This document shows, in pieces, positions 25,391-34,626 of a stretch of DNA of 64,000 nt. This stretch comes from Bradyrhizobium diazoefficiens (GTDB lineage Bacteria; Pseudomonadota; Alphaproteobacteria; Rhizobiales; Xanthobacteraceae). The notes beneath the pieces were generated by a model. That model was not told where the DNA came from. It made no database searches and worked only from the letters and a program-made list of their open reading frames with translations. Position 1 is the first letter of the stretch; the number at the start of each line of letters is the position of its first letter. Position numbers and translations under genes: made by a program. Location of the stretch: positions 558,001 through 622,000 of the forward strand of contig NZ_CP067100.1 of assembly GCF_016616235.1 (NCBI RefSeq), given 5' to 3'.

Positions 25391-26410
25391 ATGATTAAGC
25401 ATCTTCGCAGCAAGCTCGCGGCTGGCATCCTGATTGCCGCGACCGCGCTCTCGGCATCGACCGCGCTGGCGCAGCAGAAATCCGAGGTCGCGCTGTCGCG
25501 CCAGCCCGGCATTTTCTACATGCCGAGCCACATCATGGAAAAGCTGAAGCTGATCGAGAAGCATGCGGCAGCGCTCGGCGTTCCCGGCGTCACCACCAAA
25601 TGGGTCACCTTTTCCGGCGGCGGCGCGCAGACCGATGCGCTGCTCGCCGGCGGCGTCGACATCCTCAACACCGGCACCGGCAATCTGCTGCTGCTGTGGG
25701 ACCGCACCCGCGGCGGCGTGAAGGGCATCGTCGCGACCTCGGCGCAGCCGATGACGCTGATCAGCCGCGACGCCAACATCAAGTCCATTAAGGATTTCGC
25801 CCCCGGCGACAAGATCGCGGTGCCGACGGTGAAGGTCTCGACCCAGGCGATCGTGCTCCAGATCGCCGCCGCCGAGGCGTTCGGCGCCGACCAATGGTCC
25901 AAGCTCGACGCCAACACCGTGCAGCTCGGCCATCCTGATGCCTATGCGGCGCTGTCCAATCCCAAGCACGAGGTGCACACCCACCTCTCGATTCCGCCGT
26001 TCACGTTCCTCGAATTGAAGAACGTGCCGGGCGCGCATGTCGTGCTGAACTCGCCCGACGTGATGGGCGGTCCGCTGAGCCAGGCGCAGTTCTTCACCAC
26101 GACCAAATTCGCCGACGCCAATCCAAAAATCATCCAGGCGGTGCGCGATGCCACCAGGGAAGCGCAGGACCTGATCCGCAGCGACACCAAACAGGCGGTC
26201 GAGATCTACAAGGAGATCACCGCCGACAAGACCACCGTGGAAGATCTGCTCGATCTTCTCAAGCAGCCCGGCATGATGGAGTGGAATCTCGAGCCTCAGG
26301 GTACGATGAAATTCGCCGCGCATTTGTACAAGACCGGCACGCTGAAGACCCAGCCCAAGGCCTGGACCGACTATTATCTCCCCGTTGCGCACGACTTGAA
26401 GGGCAGCTGA
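25391..26410 (+). CDS. ABC transporter substrate-binding protein (NMT1/SsuA-like)
   Basis: The ATG at 25391 follows GGAGG by 12 bases and opens with a signal peptide (LRSKLAAGILIAATALSAST, cleavage near ALAQ). The 339-residue protein is an NMT1/SsuA-type two-lobed binding protein: VTTKWVTFSGGGAQTDALLA, VDILNTGTGNLLLLWDRTRG and KIAVPTVKVSTQAIVLQIAA match this fold. The family takes up sulfonates, nitrate, pyrimidine precursors or aromatic/organic acids. The linked dehydratase points to a hydroxy-acid. Its TGA overlaps the ATPase ATG. Confidence 0.85.
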   Translation: MIKHLRSKLAAGILIAATALSASTALAQQKSEVALSRQPGIFYMPSHIMEKLKLIEKHAAALGVPGVTTKWVTFSGGGAQTDALLAGGVDILNTGTGNLLLLWDRTRGGVKGIVATSAQPMTLISRDANIKSIKDFAPGDKIAVPTVKVSTQAIVLQIAAAEAFGADQWSKLDANTVQLGHPDAYAALSNPKHEVHTHLSIPPFTFLELKNVPGAHVVLNSPDVMGGPLSQAQFFTTTKFADANPKIIQAVRDATREAQDLIRSDTKQAVEIYKEITADKTTVEDLLDLLKQPGMMEWNLEPQGTMKFAAHLYKTGTLKTQPKAWTDYYLPVAHDLKGS

Positions 26411-27171
26411 TGGCGCTGCTCGACGTCAACTCCGTGACGCTGCGCTACAAGACCTCGAGCGCAGTCGTCACCGCGACCGAGAGGGTGAGCTTCACCGTCG
26501 ACAAGTCCGACCGCTTCGTGCTGCTCGGACCGTCCGGCTGCGGCAAGTCCACTTTGCTCAAGGCCGTCGGCGGCTACATGAGCCCGAGCGAAGGCCGCAT
26601 GAGCATCAACGATCGCGAGATCAACGGGCCCGGCGCCGACCGCATGATGATCTTCCAGGAGTTCGACCAGCTGCTGCCTTGGAAGAGCGTGCTCGCCAAC
26701 GTCATGTTCCCGCTGCTCACCGCGCGAAAACTGTCGCGCAGGGACGCCGAGGCAAAGGCGCGGGCCTATATCGAGAAGGTCGGCCTCACCCGCGTCGTCG
26801 ATGCCTATCCGCATACGCTATCCGGCGGCATGAAGCAGCGCGTTGCGATTGCGCGCGGCATGGCGATGGAGCCGGACATTTTGCTCATGGACGAGCCGTT
26901 CGCCGCGCTCGATGCGCTGACGCGCAGGACCTGCCAGGACGAGCTGCTCCAGCTCTGGAGCGAGACCAGGTTCACGGTGCTGTTCGTGACGCATTCGATT
27001 GCGGAGGCGATCCGCATCGGCAACCGCATCCTGCTGCTGTCGCCGCATCCGGGCCGGGTCAAGGCCGAGGTGGTCGACGTCGACAAGGTCTCGAACGAAG
27101 ACGGCAGCGCCGGCCGGCTGGAGAAGGAGATCCACGATCTCCTGTTCGCCGGCGAAGCAACAGCGCATTGA
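26410..27171 (+). CDS. ABC transporter ATP-binding protein (SsuB/TauB-like)
   Basis: The ATG at 26410 overlaps the binding-protein stop by one base. The 253-residue ATPase has Walker A GPSGCGKST near residue 39, Q-loop MIFQEFDQLLPW, signature LSGGMKQR, Walker B ILLMDEPFAALD and switch His in FVTHS. It energises uptake by the permease encoded 11 bp downstream. The FAALDALTR sequence is typical of the nitrate/sulfonate/taurine class. Confidence 0.92.
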   Translation: MALLDVNSVTLRYKTSSAVVTATERVSFTVDKSDRFVLLGPSGCGKSTLLKAVGGYMSPSEGRMSINDREINGPGADRMMIFQEFDQLLPWKSVLANVMFPLLTARKLSRRDAEAKARAYIEKVGLTRVVDAYPHTLSGGMKQRVAIARGMAMEPDILLMDEPFAALDALTRRTCQDELLQLWSETRFTVLFVTHSIAEAIRIGNRILLLSPHPGRVKAEVVDVDKVSNEDGSAGRLEKEIHDLLFAGEATAH

Positions 27172-27182
27172 GGGAACAGCTG

Positions 27183-28043
27183 ATGGGCGAAGCGAGAATA
27201 TTGCTGCGTGACGCGCCGGTCGCCGCCACCGGGGCAGGCGAGGTCGAGCGCAAGCTGAGCGTGCTCGAGCTGCTCTGGAACGATGGCTTTGTCCGCAAGA
27301 GCGTCATCATCCTGTTCCTGGCCGCGGTCTGGGAAGCCTACGGCGTCACTCTCGACAACCCGCTGCTGTTTCCGACGCTGCACGACACCATCGTGACGCT
27401 GGTCGACCGCGTCAGGGACGGCACGATCCCGATGCGGGCATGGACCTCGCTGAAGGTGTTGTTCATGGGCTATTCGGCCGGGATCGTGCTGGCCGCGATC
27501 TTCACGATCCTCGCGATCTCCACCCGCATCGGCACCGACTTCCTCGAAACCGTCACCGCGATGTTCAACCCGCTGCCAGCGATCGCGCTGCTGCCGCTGG
27601 CCCTGATCTGGTTTGGGCTCGGCAACGGCAGCCTCGTCTTCGTGCTGATCCATTCGGTGCTATGGCCGGTCGCGCTCAACACCCATTCCGGCTTCAAGAG
27701 CGTCTCGAACACGCTGCGCATGGTCGGGCGCAACTACGGCCTGCGCGGGCTGCCTTACGTGGCCAAGATCCTCATCCCTGCCGCGTTCGGCTCGATCCTC
27801 ACCGGCCTCAAGATCGGTTGGGCCTTTGCATGGCGCACGCTGATCGCGGCCGAGCTGGTGTTCGGCGTCTCCTCGGGGCAGGGTGGGCTCGGCTGGTTCA
27901 TCTTCGAGAACCGCAATCTGCTCGACATACCCGCGGTGTTCGCAGGCCTCTTGACCGTGATCATCATCGGGCTCTTTGTCGAGAACCTGATCTTCCGCGC
28001 CATTGAGCGGAACACGGTCCAGAAATGGGGCACCCAATCATGA
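27183..28043 (+). CDS. ABC transporter permease (SsuC/TauC-like)
   Basis: The 286-residue inner-membrane protein has about six TM helices. The cytoplasmic coupling motif lies in GLRGLPYVAKILIPAAFGSI and LTGLKIGWAFAWRTLIAAE, as in the BPD_transp_1 family. The ATG at 27183 is chosen because it follows a purine-rich GGGAACAG and lies 11 bp after the ATPase stop. Its own TGA overlaps the dehydratase ATG (ATGA), so the transporter and enzyme are translationally coupled. Confidence 0.9.
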   Translation: MGEARILLRDAPVAATGAGEVERKLSVLELLWNDGFVRKSVIILFLAAVWEAYGVTLDNPLLFPTLHDTIVTLVDRVRDGTIPMRAWTSLKVLFMGYSAGIVLAAIFTILAISTRIGTDFLETVTAMFNPLPAIALLPLALIWFGLGNGSLVFVLIHSVLWPVALNTHSGFKSVSNTLRMVGRNYGLRGLPYVAKILIPAAFGSILTGLKIGWAFAWRTLIAAELVFGVSSGQGGLGWFIFENRNLLDIPAVFAGLLTVIIIGLFVENLIFRAIERNTVQKWGTQS

Positions 28044-29776
28044 CCAAGAAGAAAACACCCGACCAGCTCCGCAGCACGCGCTGGTTCGCGCCCGACGATC
28101 TCCGCTCGTTCGGCCACCGCTCCCGCACCATGCAGATGGGTTATGCGCCGGAGGAGTGGAAGGACCGCCCCATGATCGCGATCCTGAACACATGGTCGGA
28201 CGCTCAGCCCTGCCACATGCACTTCAAGTCGCGCGTCGACGACGTCAAGCGCGGCGTCCTGATGGCGGGCGGCCTGCCGCTGGAGCTGCCGGCGCTGTCG
28301 CTGTCGGAATCGCTGCTCAAGCCCACCACCATGCTTTACCGCAACCTGCTGGCGATGGACGCCGAGGAGCTGCTGCGCAGCCATCCCGTCGACGGCGTGG
28401 TGCTGATGGGTGGCTGCGACAAGACGACGCCGGCACTGCTGTTAGGGGCGACCTCGATGAACATCCCGGCGATCTATCTGCCGGCAGGTCCGATGCTGCG
28501 CGGCAACTGGAAGGGCAAGACACTCGGCTCCGGCTCCGACGGCTGGAAATATTGGGACGAGCGCCGCGCCGGAAAAATCTCCGACAAGGACTGGCTCGAT
28601 ATCGAAGCGGGCATCGCTCGGAGCTACGGCACCTGCATGACGATGGGCACGGCTTCGACCATGACCGCGATCGCCGAGGCGATCGGCATGACGCTGCCGG
28701 GCGCCTCCTCGATTCCCGCCGCCGATGCCAACCACATCCGCATGGCCTCCGAATGCGGCCGCCGCATCGTCGAGATGGTGTGGGAAGACTTGACGCCGAA
28801 AACGATCCAGACCCGCAAGGCATTCGAGAACGCAATAGCGGTGGCGATGGCGATGGGCTGCTCGACCAACGCCATCGTCCATCTCATCGCGCAGGCCCGC
28901 CGCGCCGGCCAGGACATCGGCCTCGACGATTTCGAGGTCGCCAGCCGCAAGGTCCCGGTCATCGCCAACGTCCGGCCGAGCGGCGATACTTACCTCATGG
29001 AAGACTTCTTCTATGCCGGCGGCTTGCCAGCGCTGATGGGTCAGATCAAGCCGCATCTGCATCTCGACTGCGTCACCGTGACCGGCAAGACGCTGGGCGA
29101 AAATATCGACGGCGCTGAAGTTCACAATGCCGACGTGATCCGCTCGGTCGACAATCCCATCTACAAGGAGGGCGCGCTCGCGGTGCTCAAGGGCAATCTC
29201 GCGCCCGACGGCTGCGTTATCAAGCCAAGCGCCTGCGCGCCGCGCTTCCTCAAGCACACGGGGCCGGCGCTGGTGTTCGACGATTATCCGTCGATGAAGA
29301 AGGCGGTCGACGATCCCGATTTGGACGTCAGCGAGGACCACATCCTGATCCTGCGCAATGCCGGGCCGCAAGGCGGACCGGGCATGCCGGAATGGGGCAT
29401 GTTGCCGATCCCGACAAAACTCGTGAAGCAGGGCGTGCGCGACATGGTGCGCATCTCGGATGCGCGCATGAGCGGCACCAGCTATGGCGCCTGCATTCTG
29501 CATGTCGCGCCCGAGTCCTACATCGGCGGCCCGCTGGCGCTGGTGCGGAACGGCGATCGGATCACGCTCGATGTCGCAGCGCGCACCATCAATCTCGATG
29601 TCCCCGACGCCGAGCTCGATAAGCGCCGCGCCGCCTGGAAGCAGCCTGAGCCCCGCTTCGAGCGCGGCTATGGCTGGATGTTCACCAGGCACATCAAGCA
29701 GGCCAATGACGGCTGCGACTTCGATTTTCTCGAGACCGATTTCGGCGCGCCGGTCGGCGAGCCGTCCATCTACTAA
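28040..29776 (+). CDS. IlvD/EDD-family sugar-acid dehydratase
   Basis: The 578-residue enzyme dehydrates a 2,3-dihydroxy acid to a 2-keto-3-deoxy acid using a [2Fe-2S] cluster and Mg2+. Cluster cysteines are at 58 (SDAQPCHMHF), 126 (MGGCDKTTPA) and 199 (YGTCMTMGTA). This spacing is one residue off the Rhizobium L-arabinonate dehydratase as I recall it. The catalytic Ser is in DARMSGTSYGACILHVAPE. The length and GSDGWKYWDERRAG region favour a pentonate/hexonate dehydratase over biosynthetic IlvD. Coupling to an ABC importer makes the role catabolic. Confidence 0.88.
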   Translation: MTKKKTPDQLRSTRWFAPDDLRSFGHRSRTMQMGYAPEEWKDRPMIAILNTWSDAQPCHMHFKSRVDDVKRGVLMAGGLPLELPALSLSESLLKPTTMLYRNLLAMDAEELLRSHPVDGVVLMGGCDKTTPALLLGATSMNIPAIYLPAGPMLRGNWKGKTLGSGSDGWKYWDERRAGKISDKDWLDIEAGIARSYGTCMTMGTASTMTAIAEAIGMTLPGASSIPAADANHIRMASECGRRIVEMVWEDLTPKTIQTRKAFENAIAVAMAMGCSTNAIVHLIAQARRAGQDIGLDDFEVASRKVPVIANVRPSGDTYLMEDFFYAGGLPALMGQIKPHLHLDCVTVTGKTLGENIDGAEVHNADVIRSVDNPIYKEGALAVLKGNLAPDGCVIKPSACAPRFLKHTGPALVFDDYPSMKKAVDDPDLDVSEDHILILRNAGPQGGPGMPEWGMLPIPTKLVKQGVRDMVRISDARMSGTSYGACILHVAPESYIGGPLALVRNGDRITLDVAARTINLDVPDAELDKRRAAWKQPEPRFERGYGWMFTRHIKQANDGCDFDFLETDFGAPVGEPSIY

Positions 29777-29780
29777 CACC

Positions 29781-29907
29781 GTCGTTCCGGGGCGATGCGA
29801 CGGGACAGCGAAGCGCGGCCCGGAGCATCGAACCCGGAACCCATTTCACCGCCGTGCGTGTGGCCCGATGGATTTCCGGGTTCGCGCTGCGCGTGCCCCG
29901 GAATGAC
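29781..29907. repeat. Intergenic palindromic repeat (GTCGTTCCGGGGC type)
   Basis: The outer arms GTCGTTCCGGGGC and GCCCCGGAATGAC pair with one mismatch. Inner segments (TCGAACCCGGAA... and GGATTTCCGGGTTCGCG) form a second nested stem. The element lies between the dehydratase and the RraA-like gene. Similar elements recur in Bradyrhizobium intergenic DNA (recalled). It may stabilise or end the upstream transcript. Confidence 0.6.
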
Positions 29908-29925
29908 GAACAGAGAGAGTATGAG

Positions 29926-30645
29926 ATGACCAAACTCAGCGAAGCCAGCCGCAACAAGCTCAAATCCGTCTCCACCGCCACCGTGGCCACTGCGCTGTTC
30001 AAGCGCGGCCTGCGCATCCAGATGATCCAGGATGTGCACCCGCTCGGCCCCGACCAGCCGACCATGGTGGGCGAAGCCTTCACCTTGCGCTACATGCCGG
30101 CGCGCGAGGATCTCAACACCATCGATGTCTTCAGGGATCGCTCGCATCCGCAGCGCAAGGCGGTCGAGGACTGCCCTCCGGGCGCCGTGCTGGTGATGGA
30201 CAGCCGCAAGGACGCGCGCGCGGCCTCGGCCGGTGCGATCCTGGTGACGCGGTTGATGAAGCGCGGCGTCGCCGGCGTCGTCACCGACGGCGGCTTTCGC
30301 GATTCCGCCGAGATCGCCAAGCTCGGTATTCCCGCCTACCACCATCGCCCCTCGGCGCCGACCAATCTGACGCTGCACCAGGCGATCGAGATCAACGTGC
30401 CGATCGGCTGCGGCGATGCGCCGGTGTTTCCCGGCGACGTCGTCCTCGGCGACGCCGACGGCGTCATCGTCATCCCCGCGCATCTCGCCGGCGAGATCGC
30501 AAGCGAGACCTTCGAGATGACCGCGTTCGAGGACTTCGTCACCGAGGAGGTCGGCAAGGGCCGCGGCATCTTCGGTCTCTATCCCGCCACCGATCCGCAG
30601 ACGCTCACCGATTTTGCGGAATGGCGGAAGAAGAACGGAAGGTAG
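29926..30645 (+). CDS. RraA-fold protein, possible aldolase/decarboxylase
   Basis: The 239-residue protein has the RraA/HMG-aldolase fold: ATVATALFKRGLRIQMIQDV near the start, GAVLVMDSRKDARAASAGAI, and the metal-site motif GVVTDGGFRDSAEIAKLGIP, then GDVVLGDADGVIVIPAHLA. Members are either RNase E regulators or class II pyruvate aldolases/oxaloacetate decarboxylases. Given the preceding sugar-acid dehydratase, cleavage of its 2-keto-3-deoxy product is plausible (inference). The ATG at 29926 starts the conserved part. A 149-bp repeat-containing gap separates it from the dehydratase. Confidence 0.8.
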   Translation: MTKLSEASRNKLKSVSTATVATALFKRGLRIQMIQDVHPLGPDQPTMVGEAFTLRYMPAREDLNTIDVFRDRSHPQRKAVEDCPPGAVLVMDSRKDARAASAGAILVTRLMKRGVAGVVTDGGFRDSAEIAKLGIPAYHHRPSAPTNLTLHQAIEINVPIGCGDAPVFPGDVVLGDADGVIVIPAHLAGEIASETFEMTAFEDFVTEEVGKGRGIFGLYPATDPQTLTDFAEWRKKNGR

Positions 30646-30662
30646 CGCAGCATCGCGCTGCC

Positions 30663-30748
30663 GTAGCCCGGATGGCGCGCAGCGCGATCCGGGACCGGTC
30701 TTGCCGGCTGCACCAATCCCGTATTACGCGGCGCTCCATCCGGGCTGC
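30663..30748. repeat. Intergenic palindrome (GTAGCCCGGATGG type)
   Basis: The arms GTAGCCCGGATGG and CCATCCGGGCTGC pair with one mismatch. The element lies between the RraA-like gene (+) and the convergent oligopeptidase gene, where it could act as a terminator. Confidence 0.6.
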
Positions 30749-30752
30749 GAAG

Positions 30753-32879
30753 CTACACCTCCGCTTCCGCCATCCCCGCCGCCCACAGCGCAAACGCATA
30801 CACGATCGCCACTTCGTCGAGCCGGTCGAACCGTCCCGAGGCGCCGCCATGGCCGGCCCCCATGTTGGTGCGCAAGAGGACCGGGCCGCCGCCGCTCATG
30901 GTCGCACGCAGGCGCGCGATCCATTTGGCGGGCTCCCAGTAGGTGACGCGCGGATCGGTCAAGCCGCCCATCGCCAGAAGCGCCGGATAGTCTTTTGCGG
31001 CAACGTTGTCGTAAGGCGAATACGAGAGAATGGTGCGGAAATCCTTCTCGCTCTCGATCGGATTGCCCCATTCGGGCCATTCCGGCGGCGTCAGCGGCAG
31101 GGTGTCGTCGAGCATGGTGTTGAGCACGTCGACGAACGGAACTTCGGCGACGATGCCTGCGAACAGCTCGCCGGCGCGGTTCGCGACCGCGCCCATCAGC
31201 ATGCCGCCCGCCGAGCCGCCATGGCCGATGATGCGTTTTGCGCTGGTGTATTTCGCATCAATCAGCGCGCGGGCGCTGGCCGCAAAATCGTCGAACGAAT
31301 TCGTCTTCTTCTCGCGCTTGCCGTCGAGATACCAGCCCCAGCCCTTGTCGGCGCCGCCGCGGATATGAGCGATGGCGTAGACAAAACCGCGATCGACCAG
31401 CGACAGGCGGTTGGCGCTGAACGAGGCCGGCATCGCCATGCCGTAGGAACCGTAACCGTAGAGCAGCAGCGGTGCCGAGCCGTCGAGCGTCAGGCCGCGG
31501 CGATACAGGATCGAGACCGGCACCTCGGCGCCGTCATGCGATGTCGCCATGATGCGGGTGGTGACGTAGTCGGCGACGTTGTGGCCCGAGGGTATCTCCT
31601 GGCGCTTGCGCAGGGCGCGCGTGCGCTTGACCATGTCGTAGTCATAGACTTCCGACGGCGTCGTCATCGACGAATAGGAGAAGCGCAGATTGGTCGTGTC
31701 GAACTCGTAGGAGCCCATGGTGTCGAGCGAATAGGCGGCCTCGTCGAAGGCGATGGCGTGTTCCTCGTTCGAGGCGAGGTCGCGGATCACGATCGACGGC
31801 AGCGCGTTGGCGCGCTCCAGCCGCACCAGATGGCCGGCATAGAGATCGAGGTCGATGATGTAGATGCCAGGGCGATACGGAATCAAATCGCGCCAGTTCT
31901 TGCGCTCGGGTGAGGAGAGCGGCGCGGTAACGATCTTGAAGTCGATGGCGTCGTCGGCATTGGTGAGAATGAACAGCTCGTCGCCGCGATCGGCCAGCGA
32001 ATATTGCACGCCGTCCTCGCGCGCCGCGACCAGGCGCGGCGGCGCTTCCGGATTGGCGAGATCGATCAGCCGCTGCTCCGAGGTCTCGTGATCGCCGCCG
32101 GCGATCACGCAGAAACGCCCGCTGGTGCTCTCGTGCAGATGGGTGAACCAGCCGGCATCCTGCTCCTCATAGACCAGCGTGTCCTCGGTCTGCCTGGTGC
32201 CGAGCCTGTGCCGCCACACCTGCATCGGCCGGTGATTGTCGTCGAGCTTCACATAGAAGAAGGACTTGGCATCCTTGCTCCAGACCATGCCGCCGTCGGT
32301 CTCCTCGACGACGTCGTCGAGATCCGCACCCGTCGCCCAGTCGCGCACGCGGATCGTGAAATATTCCGAGCCCTTGGTGTCGGCGCTCCAGGCCTGCAGC
32401 GTGTGATCGTCCGAGTGCCGGCTGCCGCCGAATTTGAAATATGTGTGGCCCTTTGCCAGTGCGTCGCCGTCGAGCACGATATGCTCGTTGCCGCCGTCGC
32501 GCGGCATGCGGCCGAACAACTCATGCTGCCCGCCTTCGCGAAACCTGCGGAAATAGGCGAACGGCCCGTCCGGCGACGGCACGCTGGAATCGTCCTCCTT
32601 GATCCGGGAGCGCATCTCGCGCACCAGCGTCTTCTGCAGCGCAGAGGTATGGCCGAGCAGGCTCTCGGTGTAGGCGTTCTCTTCATCGAGATATTTGCGA
32701 ATGTCGGGATCGAGCACCTTGGGGTCGCGCAGCACCTCCTGCCATTTCGCGTCCTTCAGCCAGGCATAATCGTCGGTCACGGTGATCCCGTGCCGCGTGA
32801 AGGAATGCGGCCGGCGCGGGGCGACGGGAGGCTGGGAAGGTGTTTTGGCTTGTGTCACGCGGTCCTCGTCATCTCTCAT
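30753..32879 (-). CDS. Prolyl oligopeptidase-family peptidase (oligopeptidase B-like)
   Basis: The 708-residue S9A serine peptidase has an N-terminal beta-propeller (about 30-420, DDYAWLKD and repeated strand motifs) that gates access to peptides. A C-terminal alpha/beta hydrolase follows, with nucleophile Ser in GHGGSAGGMLMG, acidic residue region DPRVTYWEPAKW, and catalytic His in NMGAGHGGASGR. Oligopeptidase B cleaves after basic residues in small peptides in the cytoplasm. No signal peptide is seen. ATG 32879 or GTG 32858 could be the start. Confidence 0.9.
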   Translation of the reverse strand: MRDDEDRVTQAKTPSQPPVAPRRPHSFTRHGITVTDDYAWLKDAKWQEVLRDPKVLDPDIRKYLDEENAYTESLLGHTSALQKTLVREMRSRIKEDDSSVPSPDGPFAYFRRFREGGQHELFGRMPRDGGNEHIVLDGDALAKGHTYFKFGGSRHSDDHTLQAWSADTKGSEYFTIRVRDWATGADLDDVVEETDGGMVWSKDAKSFFYVKLDDNHRPMQVWRHRLGTRQTEDTLVYEEQDAGWFTHLHESTSGRFCVIAGGDHETSEQRLIDLANPEAPPRLVAAREDGVQYSLADRGDELFILTNADDAIDFKIVTAPLSSPERKNWRDLIPYRPGIYIIDLDLYAGHLVRLERANALPSIVIRDLASNEEHAIAFDEAAYSLDTMGSYEFDTTNLRFSYSSMTTPSEVYDYDMVKRTRALRKRQEIPSGHNVADYVTTRIMATSHDGAEVPVSILYRRGLTLDGSAPLLLYGYGSYGMAMPASFSANRLSLVDRGFVYAIAHIRGGADKGWGWYLDGKREKKTNSFDDFAASARALIDAKYTSAKRIIGHGGSAGGMLMGAVANRAGELFAGIVAEVPFVDVLNTMLDDTLPLTPPEWPEWGNPIESEKDFRTILSYSPYDNVAAKDYPALLAMGGLTDPRVTYWEPAKWIARLRATMSGGGPVLLRTNMGAGHGGASGRFDRLDEVAIVYAFALWAAGMAEAEV

Positions 32880-33189
32880 TCGTGCAGCGCTCTTTCTTCA
32901 CCTCTCCCCGCCTGCGGGGAGGGGTTGAATTCGATCGCAGATCGAATTCGGGTGAGGGGGTACAGGTCTCACAACGATCTCATTCGCTGAGAGAGGCTCC
33001 TCACCCCAACCCTCTCAGGGCGAACGAAGTTCGTCCCGGCCCCGTAAGAACGGGGAGAGGGAGAAGAGGGTTTCGCCGCCTTATATCGTCTCGATTCCGC
33101 GAATTGCCAGCGTGCTGTGCCAAGTCGCCGGGTTGTTGCCCGCCCCCTTGTATGCTTTAGCCTCCATATCCCGCCGCCGGTCCAGCCTG
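32880..33189. repeat. Intergenic region with composite palindromic repeat
   Basis: About 32899-33068 carries CTCTCCCCGCCTGCGGGGAG, then TTCGATCGCAGATCGAA, CTCACCCCAACCCTCTC and CCCCGTAAGAACGGGGAG with matching complements. These form a chain of hairpins common between Bradyrhizobium-group genes (recalled). The remaining 120 bp before 33190 should hold the promoter of the MBOAT gene. No ORF is supported. Confidence 0.55.
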
Positions 33190-34626
33190 ATGCTGTTCAA
33201 CTCCTACCCGTTCATCCTGCTGTTCCTCCCCGTGGTGCTGGGCGGCTATTTCTGGCTGGGGCGGCGCAGCAGTCTGGCGCCGGTGATCTGGCTGGCGCTG
33301 GCTTCGCTCGCCTTCTATGCCATTGGCAGCTGGCAGTTCGTGGCCCTGCTGTTGCTATCGATTGCGTTCAATTACGGCGTCGGCCATCTGCTCGTCGTGG
33401 CAAAGCTCCGCCCGTCACAGCGCAAGGCAGCGCTGGCGCTCGGCGTCGCCGGTGATCTCCTCGTGCTCGGCATCCTCAAATATGCCGGCTTCGCTACCGA
33501 GAACATCAATGCGCTGTTCGGCACGCATTTTGCGGTCCACATCCTGCTGCCGGTCGGCATCTCCTTCTACACCTTCACCCAGATCGCGTTCCTGGTGGAC
33601 GCGTATCGTGGCCAGGTCGCGGCCTATGGGCTGCCGCATTACGCGCTGTTCGTAACCTACTTCCCGCATCTGATCGCGGGGCCGATCCTCCACCACAAGG
33701 ACATGATCCCGCAATTCGAGCGGGAGGAGTCAAAACACCCGGACGCGCATCTGATCCTGTGCGGACTCATCATCTTCGCCATCGGCCTGTTCAAGAAGAC
33801 CTGCCTTGCCGACGGCATCCAGCCGCTGGTCGCGCTCGCTTTCGAGGCGCGATCGCCCAGCTTCGACCAGGCCTGGCTTGGTGCGCTCGCCTATACGTTT
33901 CAGCTCTATTTCGACTTCTCCGGCTATTCGGACATGGCGATCGGGATCTCGCTGATGTTCGGCATCTTCCTGCCCGTCAACTTCAACTCGCCCTACAAGG
34001 CCACCAGCATCGTCGAGTTCTGGCGCCGCTGGCATATGACGCTATCGCAGTTCCTGCGCGACTATCTCTACATCCCGCTCGGGGGCAACCGCCACGGCCG
34101 CGTGCTGCGCTACGTCAACCTGCTGATCACGATGCTGCTCGGCGGGCTCTGGCACGGGGCGGCCTGGACGTTCGTCATTTGGGGCGCGCTGCATGGCGCC
34201 TATCTCTGTATCAATCACGCGTTCAATGCGTCGGTGCCGAGCGTCCCGCCGCTGCTCGCACGACCGGTTCGCGCTGCCGGTGCGTTGCTGACCTTCCTTG
34301 CCGTCGTCGTCGCCTGGGTGTTCTTCCGCGCCGAGAGCGTTGCCTGGGCGCTACGCGTTCTTCACGCGATGGCTGATCCCACAAATATCGTGTTCGGTCG
34401 CGAGGAGATCGCGGCGCTGGTGCTGGTCGCAATTTATGCCGCGCTGGTGTGGCTGGCGCCGAACACGCAACAGATCATGGGATACGATCACGGCAACCGC
34501 CGGGTCGGTGAGGCGTTAAGGGCAGGGCGCATGCGGCCGCTGATCCTCTATGGCGCGTCACTGGTGCTCGCGTTCGGCATTCTGGGCATCCAGAGCCATA
34601 GCGAATTCATCTATTTCCGGTTCTGA
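33190..34626 (+). CDS. MBOAT-family O-acyltransferase (AlgI-like)
   Basis: The 478-residue polytopic membrane protein begins MLFNSYPFILLFLPVVLGGY, the usual AlgI/PatA start, which fixes ATG 33190. MBOAT hallmarks are IVEFWRRWHMTLSQFLRDYL, YIPLGGNRHG and the active-site His in LLGGLWHGAAWTFVIWG. Such proteins pass an acetyl group across the membrane to decorate exopolysaccharides. The next gene overlaps its stop and encodes an SGNH-like partner, so the two probably act as one acetylation unit. The polysaccharide is unknown. Confidence 0.9.
   Translation: MLFNSYPFILLFLPVVLGGYFWLGRRSSLAPVIWLALASLAFYAIGSWQFVALLLLSIAFNYGVGHLLVVAKLRPSQRKAALALGVAGDLLVLGILKYAGFATENINALFGTHFAVHILLPVGISFYTFTQIAFLVDAYRGQVAAYGLPHYALFVTYFPHLIAGPILHHKDMIPQFEREESKHPDAHLILCGLIIFAIGLFKKTCLADGIQPLVALAFEARSPSFDQAWLGALAYTFQLYFDFSGYSDMAIGISLMFGIFLPVNFNSPYKATSIVEFWRRWHMTLSQFLRDYLYIPLGGNRHGRVLRYVNLLITMLLGGLWHGAAWTFVIWGALHGAYLCINHAFNASVPSVPPLLARPVRAAGALLTFLAVVVAWVFFRAESVAWALRVLHAMADPTNIVFGREEIAALVLVAIYAALVWLAPNTQQIMGYDHGNRRVGEALRAGRMRPLILYGASLVLAFGILGIQSHSEFIYFRF

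Noticed and set aside
28040..29776. Biosynthetic ilvD
   Set aside because: Length, cysteine spacing and coupling to an ABC importer fit the sugar-acid dehydratase branch better.
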